A stretch of DNA of 64,000 nt from Struthidea cinerea (Eukaryota > Chordata > Aves > Passeriformes > Corcoracidae): the NCBI GenBank assembly GCA_013397865.1, contig VZTI01000413.1, forward strand, positions 142,118 to 206,117. The letters are read 5' to 3'. This document shows positions 18,885-31,696 of this stretch, one piece after another. The notes below the pieces were generated by a model. The model did not search any database and was not told the DNA's origin. It was given only the letters and a program-made list of their open reading frames with translations. Positions within the stretch are counted from its first letter, which is position 1. Each line of letters opens with the position of its first letter. A program made the translations under genes and the position numbers.

Positions 18885-19284
18885 CATACAGTATGGTTAA
18901 CATCGACACAGGCATGACAAGGAAACCCAGCAGCATATCAGCTATTGCAAGTGACATTAGAAAATAATTAGTGGCATTCTGTAGTTTTTTCTCCAGTGAA
19001 ACAGCCATGATGACAAGAATATTTCCAGCAATGGTTAAAACAATCACTATCACTGTCAGCAGAGCCGGCCAGTTTTTCTGTGAAGGGCAGCACGGTGGGC
19101 TCATGTTACTTTCACCTGAAAGATTGGTTAGGTTGTCAGAGTTCACAGTCAAGTTGCAGAGATGTGATATATTAATTTCTCCAGCTCCATAAGCATTTCT
19201 GTAGAGTCTTCTCTCATGATTTATTTGTATGAAGGAGTTTGCAGTTGGGTTCACAGAGCTCTCTCCATCACAAAGAATATCCAT
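18885..19284 (-). CDS. HTR2A: HTR2A first coding exon: N-terminus, TM1 and TM2
   Basis: First coding exon of the 5-HT2A serotonin receptor, a Gq-coupled plasma-membrane GPCR. It gives 133 codons plus one base. The N-terminus starts MDILC as in other vertebrate HTR2A proteins and carries five N-glycosylation sequons (N38, N44, N51, N54, N60). TM1 spans roughly residues 72-97 with the conserved Asn N88 in TIAGN. TM2 spans roughly 107-130 with the sodium-site Asp D116 in SLAIAD. Both loops and TMs are nearly identical to the mammalian receptor; the N-terminus has diverged and is about four residues shorter. The exon ends TAT-G followed by the donor GTGAGT, a phase-1 junction. The ATG at 19284 was chosen by homology. 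The frame is open further upstream, but only to a GTG codon at 19335. A possible acceptor (TTAG) lies two bases before the ATG. The family call is very secure; 2B and 2C paralogues fit less well. Confidence 0.96.
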
Positions 19285-19286
19285 TG

Positions 19287-20011
19287 CTAAGTCCAAAACC
19301 ACAGAGATAAATTGTGAAAAGCAGGAAATTATCACCCTTTGTCACCATTGGGCATTATATTCCTCAGCTCTTCATGCCAGAAGTTGAGGGAGCACAATCT
19401 TTTGTCGACTGTATTTTTGCCACTAGTGTGATGTAGAAAAACATACCAGAATTACTCCAAAAGCTGAAGTGTTTTGTTTTCAGTTCCATAGGAAGTCCAG
19501 TGTTGGCATATATTGAAAATCCAGCTGAAAAGTAAAACCAGGCTGTAGGATACAGAATGTGGGCTTGAGGCTTCAGAGAGCAAAAATGTTGGAGAAATAA
19601 AAGAGATAAAACTTTTGCAACCACTAGGACTCCCCTCTGGAGCTACATCTTATTGCTATGGGTAACTGTAATCACACAATTTTAAACACAGCAGTATTAA
19701 AAGAGCTTCCTGTATTAAACAGCAGAGCTCTCGCTTCTCTATTAAGAAAGTTGATTAATGATTCCATCCAGCATTTTTCTCTTGAAATAATTAGATATGC
19801 TCTTATTTATAGTGCATCTTCCATAATATGGCTGATAGTCTCTGTCTTCTGTTGCATTTCAGTATCATTTTCAGCCTCATATCAGAGATTACACATTCTG
19901 CTCCATGCTGATTTTTGTAGCTAATTGTACCTTTTGGCCCAGCATGGCTTTGGAATAGAAATTAAACAGCTAGATACTATTATAAAAGAATACAATTTAA
20001 GGAAGACTTAC
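19287..20011 (-). other. HTR2A: Putative 5' intron of HTR2A
   Basis: Between the GTAAGT donor at 20011 and the TTAG immediately before the coding ATG. The 3' end has a pyrimidine-leaning tract (TTTCCTGCTTTTC), but the acceptor could also be further upstream, in which case part of this stretch is leader sequence. No repeat and no other gene seen. Confidence 0.4.
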
Positions 20012-20250
20012 ATTGCACTTCAGAGCCCGCTTTCGAACTGCAATTAGAAGCTCTTTGCACCCTGGTTTACCATACTCTTCACTGTGTTCAGCCAGTTTCG
20101 TATCCTTTTTCTTCAGTCTCCTCCACAATGGTGGTATTTGAAATAGTTTTTTGACTTCTAAACTGCACACTTCAGTGAAGCTAGTTCCTGTGCTGCGAGG
20201 CTTGCTCTTTTCTTCTGAGAGATAGGCTGCTTGCCGGCTCTTTCCTTGTG
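20012..20250 (-). other. HTR2A: Candidate HTR2A 5' untranslated exon
   Basis: On the minus strand a moderately GC-rich stretch runs into a strong donor, GTAAGT, at 20011-20006. It lies 0.73 kb upstream of the coding ATG, where a leader exon would be expected. A TATA-like element about 30 bp beyond the proposed 5' end fits a start near 20250. The exon boundary on the 5' side is a guess, and the acceptor of the following intron could be the TTAG just before the ATG or one further upstream. Transcript data would be needed to confirm it. Confidence 0.45.
20044..20073 (-). other. Short upstream ORF (9 codons plus stop) in the candidate leader exon
   Basis: An ATG at 20073 opens a reading frame of nine codons (MVNQGAKSF) closed by TAA at 20046-20044, entirely inside the candidate leader exon. 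If that exon is real, this uORF would precede the receptor start and could reduce its translation. The ATG context is weak evidence by itself. Confidence 0.35.
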
Positions 20251-20300
20251 CGTTTCCCCACCCCAGGGCAAGCTATATTTAAAGTAATAATAATATCAGA
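20251..20300 (-). promoter_or_regulatory. HTR2A: Candidate HTR2A core promoter
   Basis: The minus strand reads TTTAAATA (20282-20275), one mismatch from a TATA box, followed within 20 bp by a GGGGTGGGG (CACCC/KLF-type) motif near 20256-20266. The position agrees with the donor-defined leader exon downstream. There is no strong CpG island here. Human HTR2A uses more than one start site, so this is only one candidate. Confidence 0.3.
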
Positions 20301-20475
20301 GCCCTTCTTGAAGTGACACAAAAGAAAGCGCGTGCACACACTCACGAAAAAGCAGGCTCCACGGAGGAATTACTGATTGCAATAGGAATGGAATTTCTTG
20401 CTTGCTGCCTTGTTCGGATTGTCAGACCTCCCACTATCTGGATGTCATGAACGGCAAGGTGGCGACGGCAGAGGA

Positions 20476-20502
20476 GGGCAGGGGAGGGCAGAGCAGAGAG
20501 GG
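20476..20502 (+). promoter_or_regulatory. Possible G-quadruplex upstream of HTR2A
   Basis: Plus-strand G runs GGG, GGGG, GGG and GGG at 20476, 20481, 20486 and 20500 (loops of 2, 1 and 11 bases) lie about 230 bp upstream of the putative start site. Sequence potential only. Confidence 0.3.
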
Positions 20503-21991
20503 TCTTTTTGGTAAACCAGCAGCTTTTTCAGCGTGTATTTCAGAGGTTCTCTGCTTGGGGGCTTTTTCAATGCACGCTTTCAATTTGCAGCGGACGGCTC
20601 ACAAACAGCTGCATGCAATTACGAGGATTTACAGGATGCAGACTTGAGAGAGACAAAATCTAAGGCTTGCAAAGGTAGATACTAGTGAAATACATAAGTG
20701 AGAAGTTTTTTCCATATAGAGGGGCAATTCCACCAGCCTTAAAAGGCAGGTGTAATATTCAGTCCCCTTCAGTTTTAACTCCAGGTCTGTGCTGACATGT
20801 GAATCAAATTGGCAATAGATATTTATAAAAAATCGAAGTCACTCTGATGTCATACTCATTTGTCAGGGGGTGAATGTAACAGCTAACTCCAGCAGCCTGT
20901 CCCAAGCAGGTGTCCCACATGAAGCAGTTCAGTAAAGCAAAGCGTGTACACAGCAAAGGGGAAACAAAACAGCCTGACACTGCTTCTGCCAGGACACGCA
21001 TGAAGAAATAGCCAACTCTCCAATTTGCCACCTAACACAAAACCTGCTCCCAGGTTTTCTGAGACTTACAGTTGTCAAAATTTCAGCTGAGTGGGTCTGC
21101 TGCTTCCCTGTGCATCCTGAAATATATTGCAGATTTCCCCCATGCCGAGGGCAATGGCTTTATACAGGCAGGCTCAGGCAGTTTACAGTAAGAGCTCAGA
21201 GAGGTGCCAGTGTTGCCAGGCACCCGTGGGTCCTGGCAGGCCCTTTGGAGCTGCAGGCTGCTCCCATAGCTCAGCTCTGTGTGCAGCACTGTTAACCCTG
21301 CTGCAGATCCCAGGGAGCTTCAAACACATGGAGCGTTTCTACAGCTCAGCTGACATGTGCTAATCTCTTCATGGACCAAAACCTTACCAAAGTGAGTCTC
21401 CGAGCACACACTGAAGCCCATTCAGATCAGTGGGGCACAGTTACAGAAAGTCTTTCATAGTAAAGTTCTTTGGAGCCAGTTGTACTCCCAGATGAACCCA
21501 GCAAGATGGGGCAGACAAGGCAGTAGCTCCCATTTATGCCCATGTGGGACTTGGAAGTATGTTATCCTAGAACTAAAGTTTCCCAATCCCATAGGTGAGG
21601 CCAGAAGACCATCATACAACACAAACCGGTAAAAAAAGGTGGTAATGTTGAGTTTAGCAAGAAATGTTTCAGCCCTGGCAGTCCCATCGAGGAGCCAGAA
21701 GAGGCTCTTTCCTCTCTTCTTTCATACAATAACCAAATGGGTTACTGTGTTCACCAAGCGAATTTGGCATCCATGCTCCAGAAGGTTTGGCAGCCATCCC
21801 CATGAACATGAGAATGCATATCTGATGCAGAAGGTGGGCTCCACTTCTTCTGAATGCAGCTACTGTGCAAAACAGGGCACAAGACCCCTTGGCTAGGGCT
21901 ACGTACAACCTTTGTGAAGAACCCAGGCGTCCTGTTGTTCTCTTGGAAGGCTGGCTCTGGGCTCTGGCAGCTATAATGTAGCAGTCAAGGC

Positions 21992-22450
21992 TGTGTCATG
22001 GATGTCACTCCTAAGGAAGAAGTAGCAATATGTTTATTGATATAACCCAGGGGTTTTGCAAAGTTTGATGGTAAATGTGACGGGTTTAATAAGATCCGAT
22101 GACAAGGTGCACTTGATTATTTATGGCATAGAGGACAGGGTCAGACAAAACAGGCGGGAAGAGAGACTCTCCAGTTGGGTCATGAGGTTCAGAAAAGACC
22201 TCTTTGTGTTCTAAGCTCCTTCTCAGAAGGGAGTGTATGTGTGTCTAATTCCAAACTTAGTCCCAGACTTAGTCAACGGTTTATGTCTCAAGGATTATAT
22301 GTGCGCAATCAATCCTTTGTGTCACTTAGCTAAGATAGCAGAGTTCAGCATGATAATAAGCACTTACTGAGAATCTCTTGAGTTAAGGAATTTCTCAACT
22401 TTGAGGAGTAACCTTGAGAGCTACTACTCAAAGTGAAGACCCTGGCAAAG
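21992..22450 (-). mobile_element. Candidate endogenous-retrovirus-type LTR (solo)
   Basis: Read on the minus strand this segment has the layout of an LTR: a TATA-like CATAAATAATC near 22116-22126, then AATAAA at 22038-22033 about 85 bp further on, followed by about 45 bp to a CA end near 21992. I see no second LTR, primer-binding site or polyprotein beside it, so it would be a solo LTR. The right boundary is uncertain and I could not find a target-site duplication. The family is not identified. Confidence 0.4.
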
Positions 22451-24404
22451 AGTCCACTGCCCTGCAGGAGAGGTCAGTGAATGCTGGCTGTTCACTATTT
22501 ATGAAGTAAGATAATTGACTTACAGTCATATTTGCATACCAGCTACAGAAGTTAATTTCTTCCGAACTTGGCTGAATCGGACCTCGACAAACACTATGGT
22601 TGGGGGTGTACAATGACTCATTTAAAACTGCAGCTCTGCTCTGGACATCAGGAACGTAAAAGTGAATTGCAAGCCAGCTGAATGTTGCCTTGCCTAAGAC
22701 CTTTGCAGCTACAGTCATAAGCTCTTCATATAAGGACTGCACTGATTACTTTGGTGTAGCTGTAGACACATGAGTATCTACCCCAAGGTCTGAGTGCCTT
22801 CTGAAAAATAAGCTGTCCTCCCAGAAAGCAATTTGACATATGTAAAATCGAGGCACAGGTGTATGAAAATATTTTTAAGGTTTGCACATGAAGCATGGAA
22901 AAATCATAAACCACTTCTGTGTAGGTTGATATATCAGAAACAACTCCATGATCTTTTATCTTCTACCAAAGTGTGTTGGATGTGCAACTAATGATGCATT
23001 TGTTTTATTATTTATCTCAGGATTTTTATTTTATTTTGACTGCAAAAATCACTTGTCTCACCTCCCAAAAACCTGAAAATTGTTTTCCTTCCACATAGTA
23101 TCATTGCAGGTATCAAGCAAAAAAAGTGTTCGATCTTCGTTTGCAGAGCCCAACAAAAGGAGGGTACCAGGGCCCTCATCCCTTTGCAAAACCAAGCATG
23201 AGCTCTACCTTGAGACTTCAGTGTGGAACAACTCCTAGGTGATCAGTCATGTCTAAACCAGCCTTGACCATTGCTTTTCCTAAAAGTGAGAAGCTCTGGA
23301 AAGCTGTAGGTCCCATGACCTTCCATTTTAAACAAATGAGCTTGCAAGTCAATAGCAGTGGAGCTGCAATCCCAGGCAGAGCGTCTGCACTGAAAGCAGA
23401 CAGCCGTGGTCTGTCCCAGCCTATGTAAATCAAGTGAAATCTTAGCTTAAAATGGCAATAGTGTGGTCTGCGGTAGACAGAAAACAGCCTCTAGAAGCAC
23501 AGCTGGCATGGGAACAGACTATATATTGGTTTTTAATTTCTGGAAGGCACCAACATATCAAATTCATGACAGCCCCTCCCCTGTTCCCTAGCTCTGCTTG
23601 GAATTTTTTTGTAGGACATTATTCTGTTCTCTTGGGAAGGGTTTTTATGCTTGGCATGGTGCTCATAAACACTTCCTAGAAATGCTGCTTTTCAACAATT
23701 TTTTTCTGAAAGAGGAGAAGTTAAAAACCTAGTTTACATAATTCATATTTGGTGCTCTCAGAATTGTTTCAGGTGTAAAAATCCCCGATTTCTGAATGTG
23801 CCATTGCTCTCTGGTGCTCTGAATGCATTTTGTAATCAGTAAATGTAGTAGTAACTGCAGATGTTAATCAATCACTTTGATAACTAAAAGTAAGGCAAGT
23901 GGAATGTGAATAATTTGTGTTGTGGTCGAGACTACTACAGTTTGATATCTCTATTTGCATTCATCAGGGCTGTTGGATGTGAATCAGAGGCTAGCTATTA
24001 CAAACCAGAATTAATAACTAAAAACCCGTGCTCTCTTTTTGATGCAGTTGAGCTCATTCCAGACCTCTTGGCCTTCTAGACCGATGCCATTGTAGTGAGG
24101 TGAGAACAGCTTGACATGAGCCTTCTGCAAACCATGCTGGAGCAGCATCCGTCAACCTTGCTGTTCACAGGTGATGATCCTGAGCAAGCTGGGTGTTGCA
24201 GCACCAGAGCCCTGTGTCCTGATGACTGTAAACCTGAGGTGAGTAACTGGTGTTGTAGGGGCCTTTGCTGTGAAACTGGCTGTCTGTATTGATTTGCTCT
24301 GGATTGCTTTCAAATGACAACTGAATACCAGAAGTGGAGGCTGAAGGGAAAGCTGGAAAAACTCAGTTTAATTGTAATTCCTAAGTTGCAAGAAAATATA
24401 CTTG

Positions 24405-24427
24405 TATATATATATATATATATATAA
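24405..24427. repeat. (TA)n microsatellite
   Basis: Uninterrupted alternating TA of about 23 bp. Likely length-polymorphic. Confidence 0.95.
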
Positions 24428-24789
24428 CTGAAGCTCTCTAAATTTTCATGTCTATCCCACACACTAATGCCAGTTTAAATCTCTGTTCAATCCCAGGTGA
24501 AGCTGAATTAGTATCTTGCTTTTAAAAGCCTGATTGTCTCATTCATCCATGAGTTTTAGAAAGATGTGCCATATTTCTGAGGATTTGTAGGGTGTCATCC
24601 TTTCTAACCATGTTATTATTTCAGGATCTACAAGTTCCTCTGCATACTTACAGTGCCAAGGGGAAGTTAAATGTGAGAAAGCACCCAGAGCACCTTAAGA
24701 CACATCTTTGATCTGCCTAAACGCATGTACTGAGATCAGATAGGTAACACTGTAACTTCAACCCCTTTAGGTTGTGTCATTCCAGTGCA

Positions 24790-24831
24790 GCTCAATGGAA
24801 TTACTGTGGCGCTCAATGGAATTACTGTGGC
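24790..24831. repeat. Perfect 21-bp tandem duplication
   Basis: The 21-bp unit GCTCAATGGAATTACTGTGG plus C is present twice with no mismatch (24790-24810 and 24811-24831). Identity implies a recent event. Confidence 0.95.
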
Positions 24832-25971
24832 ATAAACTGATGGACTGATTAGTTGGCTGGAAATTAGAGTCAGAATTATTTATTTTTCTCGTGTGCGATT
24901 TTAACTGTTTGAACATTTCCCATATCAAAATTTTTTAATGGGAGGAAAAGTTATGAAGGACTTCAGTTTGGAAGTATCCAAATATTTTGCTTCAGTCTTG
25001 TTGTTCTAAATATGATATTTTAATATTGTTGATTTAATAATATTTTCTTATGAGCCAGCTAATCGGCTGGGATGCAAATTGTCTTATTCCCAGATTCTCC
25101 TGGGCAATTTATATCCACCATGACAGCATACCCAGAGGCGGTTTCAAGTTGAACTGAGTTGTAATAAAATATTCTTGTCCAGCTGAAAAATAAACTGAAA
25201 CATTTTGTTTGGGTCAAGCCCATGTAGTGAAGAAAATATTTTGTTTTGATTTTCCCAAAGGAAACGTGAATGCTTTGGGCAAAATTGATTTTTTCCTTGA
25301 ATAGAAGGTTGCTTTTGTGGAAACCTCATTTCCCACCAGAGGCTGAACTGTTGGGGAGTGTCCCTAAGCTTTTGTGCTGAAACAATGAATGGCCTCCGAT
25401 GTTTTAAGGAGGAACTCTGCATCCTTATTTAAAGAAACCTCTCTAAAAATCTATGCTTTATTTTAGTGAAACCTGAAGGAAAAGGTTCTTCTCCATGTCT
25501 TGCTCTCAGCTGTAAACATTAACTATTTATATACCTAACTATGACCTTTTATACCACCAGAGGCATCTGCAAGCTTTTGATTTGCTAAAACTTCTTTGGC
25601 TTTGAATATTTTCATTTCAGCTCTGCTAGGAATAAGCTGATAGGTTGGCTTGCTCTGAGACAACATTATGCTGTGTTCTGGTCACCTGAGTTACAATTTG
25701 GCCAGTTTTTCTGTAGGTAAAATTTTATTGCATCCTGACACACATCGCTGCAAATCCCACGATATAAAGCTCTATATTCCATGCGTTAATACCTGAACCT
25801 CTTCCACTATTTTTTTTTCTTCAGTTTAAACTTCCAAGCAGTAGTGAGCATTTTCCACTTGATTTGCTTCAGCTACTGCTAAAAGACGCACTTGCTGCCC
25901 ACAATTAACACTGGTCATCATTCAAAGCCTGTCTCACCTCAGCTGTTACCCAGTGAAATAGCATCTTTTTA

Positions 25972-26016
25972 ATGGGGTGACCAAAACCATACACCATATT
26001 GCAAAGGTGGTTTTGT
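25972..26016 (-). mobile_element. Possible CR1 remnant
   Basis: GGGGTGACCAAAACCATACA followed by CCATATTGCAAAGGTGG resembles the CR1 phrase GGTGACCAGAACTGCACACA, then CAGTATTCCAGGTGTGG in reverse orientation. About 45 bp only, so weak. Confidence 0.3.
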
Positions 26017-26610
26017 GGGAACTTTCTGCCAAGACAGCATCATCTCTGGGGAATCTTACAGTTTAAAAGCCTTTTATTGGGTGATAGACACTGCAGAAGA
26101 TAGTGGGGGCAATTCACCCTTTCTTCCTTTCCCCTATTCAGAAAACTTCCATCACATTGATGATTAGTACAAGGAAAAGGAAAAACAAAAGGAAGACAAA
26201 AGCAATTTCAATTTTTTTATGTTCCAGACAGTGATTTGGCCATATTTCTCTGGGCTACTTTTTTACTCTTATTTCTCTAGTAGCATGTAAGCAGAAACAC
26301 AAGAGTAAAATGAATCCATAAGGACCTTCCTATATTTACACTTGGGCATTGATGGATGGAGAAGCATTTAAGAGAAAATAAATCAATTTTGAATCCAAAG
26401 ATGTGGGTCATCTCTTCTGGATTTGCAGCATTCGTGGTGTCAGGGATTAACTCAAATATATTTGTACTTCCCAGAGGCTCATGGGTTCACCAGTGTCTGG
26501 CAGACAGTACCACAGAGCTGTGAAACAGGTGAGCACCACAAAAGTGATGATTAAGAAATGTTTACTTTCTATACATTTGTCAGAATCAAACAGCTGCAGC
26601 CCTGAAGTTT

Positions 26611-26647
26611 AACATATATAAAATATATATCTATAAATATAAGTATA
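26611..26647. repeat. AT-rich low-complexity tract
   Basis: Imperfect ATATATAAA/TATATCTATAAATATAAG run. Simple sequence only. Confidence 0.7.
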
Positions 26648-29600
26648 GCTGCTATTTGTTACAACTCTCTATTACATCTGGCAGGTGACTGCTGTTATGT
26701 TTTTCCTCTGTTATTCCTGTGATAGCATATTTTTCCGAGTCATTAACCTACAGTATGTAATTTATAACCATCAAACTTGAAAACATTATGCACTGCATGA
26801 ATTAGCATGAATGTCTGTTATTGAATATGTGCTATCTTTCTAGAAATATACAATTATTCCTCATTGGCAAACTTGAGATTTTTGCTATCAGGTTTTGTTT
26901 AGTTATATTTACCTGATTAGAAAAGCTTTAATGGATGTAAGCAAGAGTTCTGTAAAGGACAGTCCCCAGTAGGTCTAATTTTGTGTGAAAAGCAAAGTTG
27001 TTGTCTTTATGCATAATAGTCTAGCATTAAATCAAGGTTGTTTGGGCTATGTGGACTGGCAAGGAGGTGCAAACAAGTAACACAGACACACTGGCTGATG
27101 GAACCCTTAAATATCAGTCATGATGTTGTGACTATAGCTTGCATTATGTGCTGGGATCCAGTTTGCCTGTGTAAGATAGATGTGCACCTAAATAGTAGGT
27201 GCATAGAGAAACAGTTCCCTCCAGGGAAAGGGGATTGCTTCCACTGATTCTGTGGCAGTGAATTTAGGGCCAGTCATTCATTGGGCTGCTGGGCTGGATC
27301 TCCCCCTGTACTCATTTCATGTAAGGTGGCAATTCCCATGTCCAGCTACTGATTGTATCTTCATAGTAGTGTCTTGTTCTTAAAACAGTGGAAGATGTAC
27401 AGCCAAGACAGATGTACAAAATGCAGTTTAAGAATTATGTTGCCTCCAGATATGTAAATTGTCTTTTACATATAGACACTGTGCTGTCTAAACTAGCTGA
27501 CTCAAAAGAATGTGCTGATACTTTGCTGTAACTTCCAGTATTTTAAATACCGTGTTTCTCACAGAATGATTTTACTATAATTTAAGATGTTCTGGAGGAA
27601 ATGTAGTGTCCTTTTTGCTTAGTGATGCAGCTATTTCCCACCTTCTTTTTTAGACACAACCTGTGAACAGGTACTCTCTTCAGAGCCTGCAAAATACTGC
27701 TGTGAAGGTCCTAGAGAGGTCAAAAAACCCAACAACTTGATTTGTAAAAGGAGCTGTTATTATTTACCTAGTTTAATAGACACTGTTTTATCTGTATTCT
27801 GGTTCCTAAATATCACTGGAATCCAAATGTTTTTCTTTAGAACAATTAAGGCAATCAAAAGTATTTACTTAAAGCACTGAATCACTTAAAGAAACAAGTG
27901 GAAAACTACTAAAATATAAAATATTTTTCCAGTGAGGCTTGATATCTCTGTAAACATTTTGAATTTAATTTTCTTCCAACTTATTTTTGAGTCCACTGAG
28001 GTTCCAAATACCAAGTTTACTATGAATTTCCACCAGGAAAGCAAGTACTGTAAATTGGACTGCAAGTGAAGAACCGATTGCTTTATGTAATGTAATTTAT
28101 ATCATTCTAACATATGTCAGAACACCACTGTATTGTGGAGTGCAATAAAAGGCTGACTTGTGTTAAGAATCTTTCAGGAAAATCCACGCTCACCGGGCAT
28201 CTCCAGATCTTACACACCCATATCGTGCGAACATGGGCTACAGCTTAGTATTAGAGCCATGGAGGACAGGCACAAGAATGCCTGAGGGCACCTCTGATGT
28301 GAATGTTAAATTAGCTTTATTGAAATACGTCTTTTAAATGAACTGAGCCTGATGTCTTTCTTGTACTGGAATATGCCTTCTTAATGATGCTTCCTTGAGA
28401 GCTCCTGATGAGAGGCAGGAATGAGGGAACAGTCATTACCATTAGGAGTACAAAAATGCTGAATGGTGAAAGTTATCCCCTTTCTTCCAGCCACAAGTTT
28501 TTATAGTACCTATTAATACATTAAAGGGCACTGCAGCCTTCTGTAGCACATGCAGGATCGCTGAGCTAATGCACACCAATAAATCCCAGTTAGCTGCTGC
28601 TCTGCCCTGGTCATCTGTGAGAAAGTCCTGAGAGATGTGCTGGCATGACCCAGAGCAAAGAAGATATGTGTGTCTAGGCACTAGGATTAATGTGGATCAG
28701 CGTACTTCCCAAAGCATACGTGTTCCTCATGAGGATGGCTGCTAGCACATTGTGGCACCCTAGCAGCCATCCCTTGTGAGATACCATCAAGGAAAGGCTT
28801 CTTTAAGATTGCCAGTTCTGTGGCTGCAAGGGCAGGGAGGAGTCATGAGTACCCTCGGGCTGCCCACAGGAAGGGTGGGAGGCATCCTGGAAAGCCCGGA
28901 CAGCAGTTGCTGGGACATGCGGGCAGTGACTAACTGGGACCTGTGCCACAGCTCTCACATGGCAAGAGAGTCAGGGGCAAAAAGGAAGGCACTTCAAAAT
29001 GCAGATGTGAAAGTAGACATTCAGTTTGGTGAGGTGAAGAGATACCAGGAGCAAGGTCTGCTGAAAAGTGGCAGGAGCTGCAGAACATAAAGTGAAGGGT
29101 GTATAGGAAGATAGAGAAGGATTTGATGTTTGTTGGATGAAGGAAAGAAAGGGGAGGGAAGGAGGATCTGTCATGGTCTGATGTGCAGATTCATGAGTCA
29201 GGTACCAGGCATGCAGAGTCAGACCAGTCTTTGACAAAAACTCCCTTGTAAGCCCAGGAATGACCCTTTCCCACATCCACGGTCTGAAATTTGTTACTTC
29301 AAATGCAAAAACTTGCAAAAAACAAAACTCCAAAAGAGTCTTCATGGTCCTGTATGGCTCTCTTTAAAATTTTAATGTGTTCTTGGCTTTCATACACTAT
29401 CAAGTACTAATTTTAATGCCCGTTTATTCTTCAGTATTTCTTAGACTGTTTTGTTTCCATGTATTTGTCAGGCATGCTGTAGAAGAAAAAGTGTACCAAG
29501 TAACTTAGACCCAATGTCCCTGTTTGTGCTAAGAAAAGGAGAGCTTGGCAAGGGAGCATAGTGTCACTTCAAACCACTGGTAAATCAATGTAAATGGAAA

Positions 29601-31696
29601 ATCTCCTGTTTTCACTCCAGCATGTTTCCAGGAGGAAAACAGCTTATCTTTGCCAGGTCCAGAATCTGGTCCTTAGTGATCTTCTTACTGCCATTTCCTG
29701 AGGCAATGTGCCATTATACTCTCCTGACTGGGACCGACTTTTAATACCTGGAGCAATGGAAATCCCATGACAGTCTGAGAGAAAACTGAAGAACCTGTCT
29801 TTGTAAAGGAAGGCTTGGAATGGACAGGTCTGCTTTCAGTAGAAGCTAGGTGTGGGCAAGAAGTCATAATTAGTTGCACAGGTTGTAATGAGGAGCAAAT
29901 TCAGAACACGCATTCGTGATCTTGGGGTTGCAGAGGCTGGCTGTGGGTGCCACTGGAAGTCTCATCTGCCTTGGCAGATGTTGGAGCCTGCATGTTTATC
30001 TGTGTCTGGTTTTATTTATAGGGCACATTGGATTGCACAATCCAAGGGAGAAAAGGCAGTGGGAAAAATGCGTCTCCTTTCCTGGTTGCCTCATAGAGTT
30101 ATTATGAACACAACTCACTTCTTAGCAACATACTGTTTACTGAAGTCAGGAGATGTGTGAAGGGCATTTTGGGAGTGAAAATGACAGAAGTGCCTAAAGC
30201 ACATTGACTTTGAAGAGACACTTCTGCTGTAAGGAGGACACTTCTGCCATTTGTGCTTTATACCTTGTGCCCAAGAAGCCCACCAAGAGGGGAACAGAAA
30301 TCAAAATGTTTGGTGGTGTTTGAAAATTTCAAGGTAATGAGACATACCTGGCACATGGTAAGTGGAATCAGTACATCACAAGAGAGCTGAATTGCTTCCT
30401 TGATGCACTCTGTGTAGTGTTTAATTTAATACATGCCATTAAAATGCAAGACTCAAGCCAGAAATTTGCCTCTGAAAATAAATCGGGCATCCACCCAAAT
30501 GCCTGACAGGAGACGAGCCTTGTATTGTGGCTCTGTATAATGGCTGAAACCCCTGGGCCCTGCCAGCCTGGCAGAGTCCGAGTCCTGAGTCAAAAGCTGC
30601 TCAGGGAATACCTTTTTCCTGTAAATATGTGCTTAAATAGCAGGCTGCTGAACTGGTGCATCCGGCTTGACTTATCCTGTGCTGGTGATATGTGAACAAA
30701 GAAAATGGCATGATCCAAGACAAATAAAGGAAGACTCTGTAGGAGCAAGAACTTCTTTCTCCTCACAGTGAATTCACTGGTTTTTCATTAATGTGAAGTG
30801 TGGGAGAACTGAGCTCCCACAAAACATAATCTGGAAAATGTGGGGCAGAGGTTCCGGAGTCAAAATGCATGAACTATCTCAGTGAATCTAAAAAGATTCA
30901 TCCAGATCCTATTTTATGGGCTGCACTCTTCAAAGTGCTTCCTGGCATGGGGGCACATTACTTACTGGGCCTTGTAGGTGGTTCTCCAAAATAAGTAAGT
31001 CAGTGCTACCCACCTCACTGTCCAGACTGGAAATTTCCTGAGCTCCAGAAAAACGCAAACATGAAGCTGAAGAATGGTGAGCCTCCTGCCTGCAGCTGTC
31101 TGGGACAGGACTCCTGATTTCCCCATCCTACTGCTGCTCTTTAGATGTTTAGATATGTTGTTCCAAGTTCCCGTAACGTCCGTGTGTGCTGGCAAGGGAG
31201 ATCTGTAAGCTCTCTACTGTCCAAACTAAATAGCAAATTACCACCTAAAATCTGCTTTCTGAATGTTCCCCCACCCATCTTCTGGTGTGAGCTGTTGATC
31301 TGGGTTCACATACACTGTGTAGCTACTGACTTTTACAAAACAAGCGGCTCAGTGCTTGCACCCTGTGTCTCTGTCTCACACTTATCCCCTGCTAAAGAAC
31401 AGGAATGAATCATTAGAGTCAAAATTTGAAAACTGGAAATGCTCAGGTGTGTGTCATCAGCTGGAGAAAAATCCTATCAGTACACTGCTACTACAGCATC
31501 CACCTTATTTGTGCCTCCAACTCAAATGCATTAAATTGAATTACACAGTAGTACAACTCCAAGACAGATTTAATATATTGGGATGAGAAAAGCTTTAAAA
31601 AACCCCACTCCTTCATTAATAATTGAAGCAGCACTTGTGCTGGCAACAGAGGAAAGTGAAGTGATGCCAGGCTGTGGGACACGGAGCAGAGAATCA

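Larger units (their letters stand above)
20503..31696. other. Upstream flank of HTR2A, no gene seen
   Basis: AT-rich intergenic DNA. It holds one LTR-like segment, a weak CR1 remnant, a microsatellite and a tandem duplication, listed separately. Frames of 60-124 codons were examined and none resembles a known protein. Confidence 0.6.

Noticed and set aside
19285..19335. In-frame N-terminal extension of HTR2A by 17 hydrophobic residues
   Set aside because: The upstream start codon is GTG, not ATG, and a plausible splice acceptor lies between it and the conserved MDILC start.
19364..19624. 86-codon minus-strand frame just upstream of the first coding exon, possibly an alternative HTR2A first exon
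   Set aside because: It is in a different frame from the receptor, and no donor or homology supports it.
22428..22742. 104-codon minus-strand frame beside an LTR-like segment, possibly retroviral
   Set aside because: No retroviral motif, primer-binding site or polypurine tract was seen, and the sequence resembles nothing I know.
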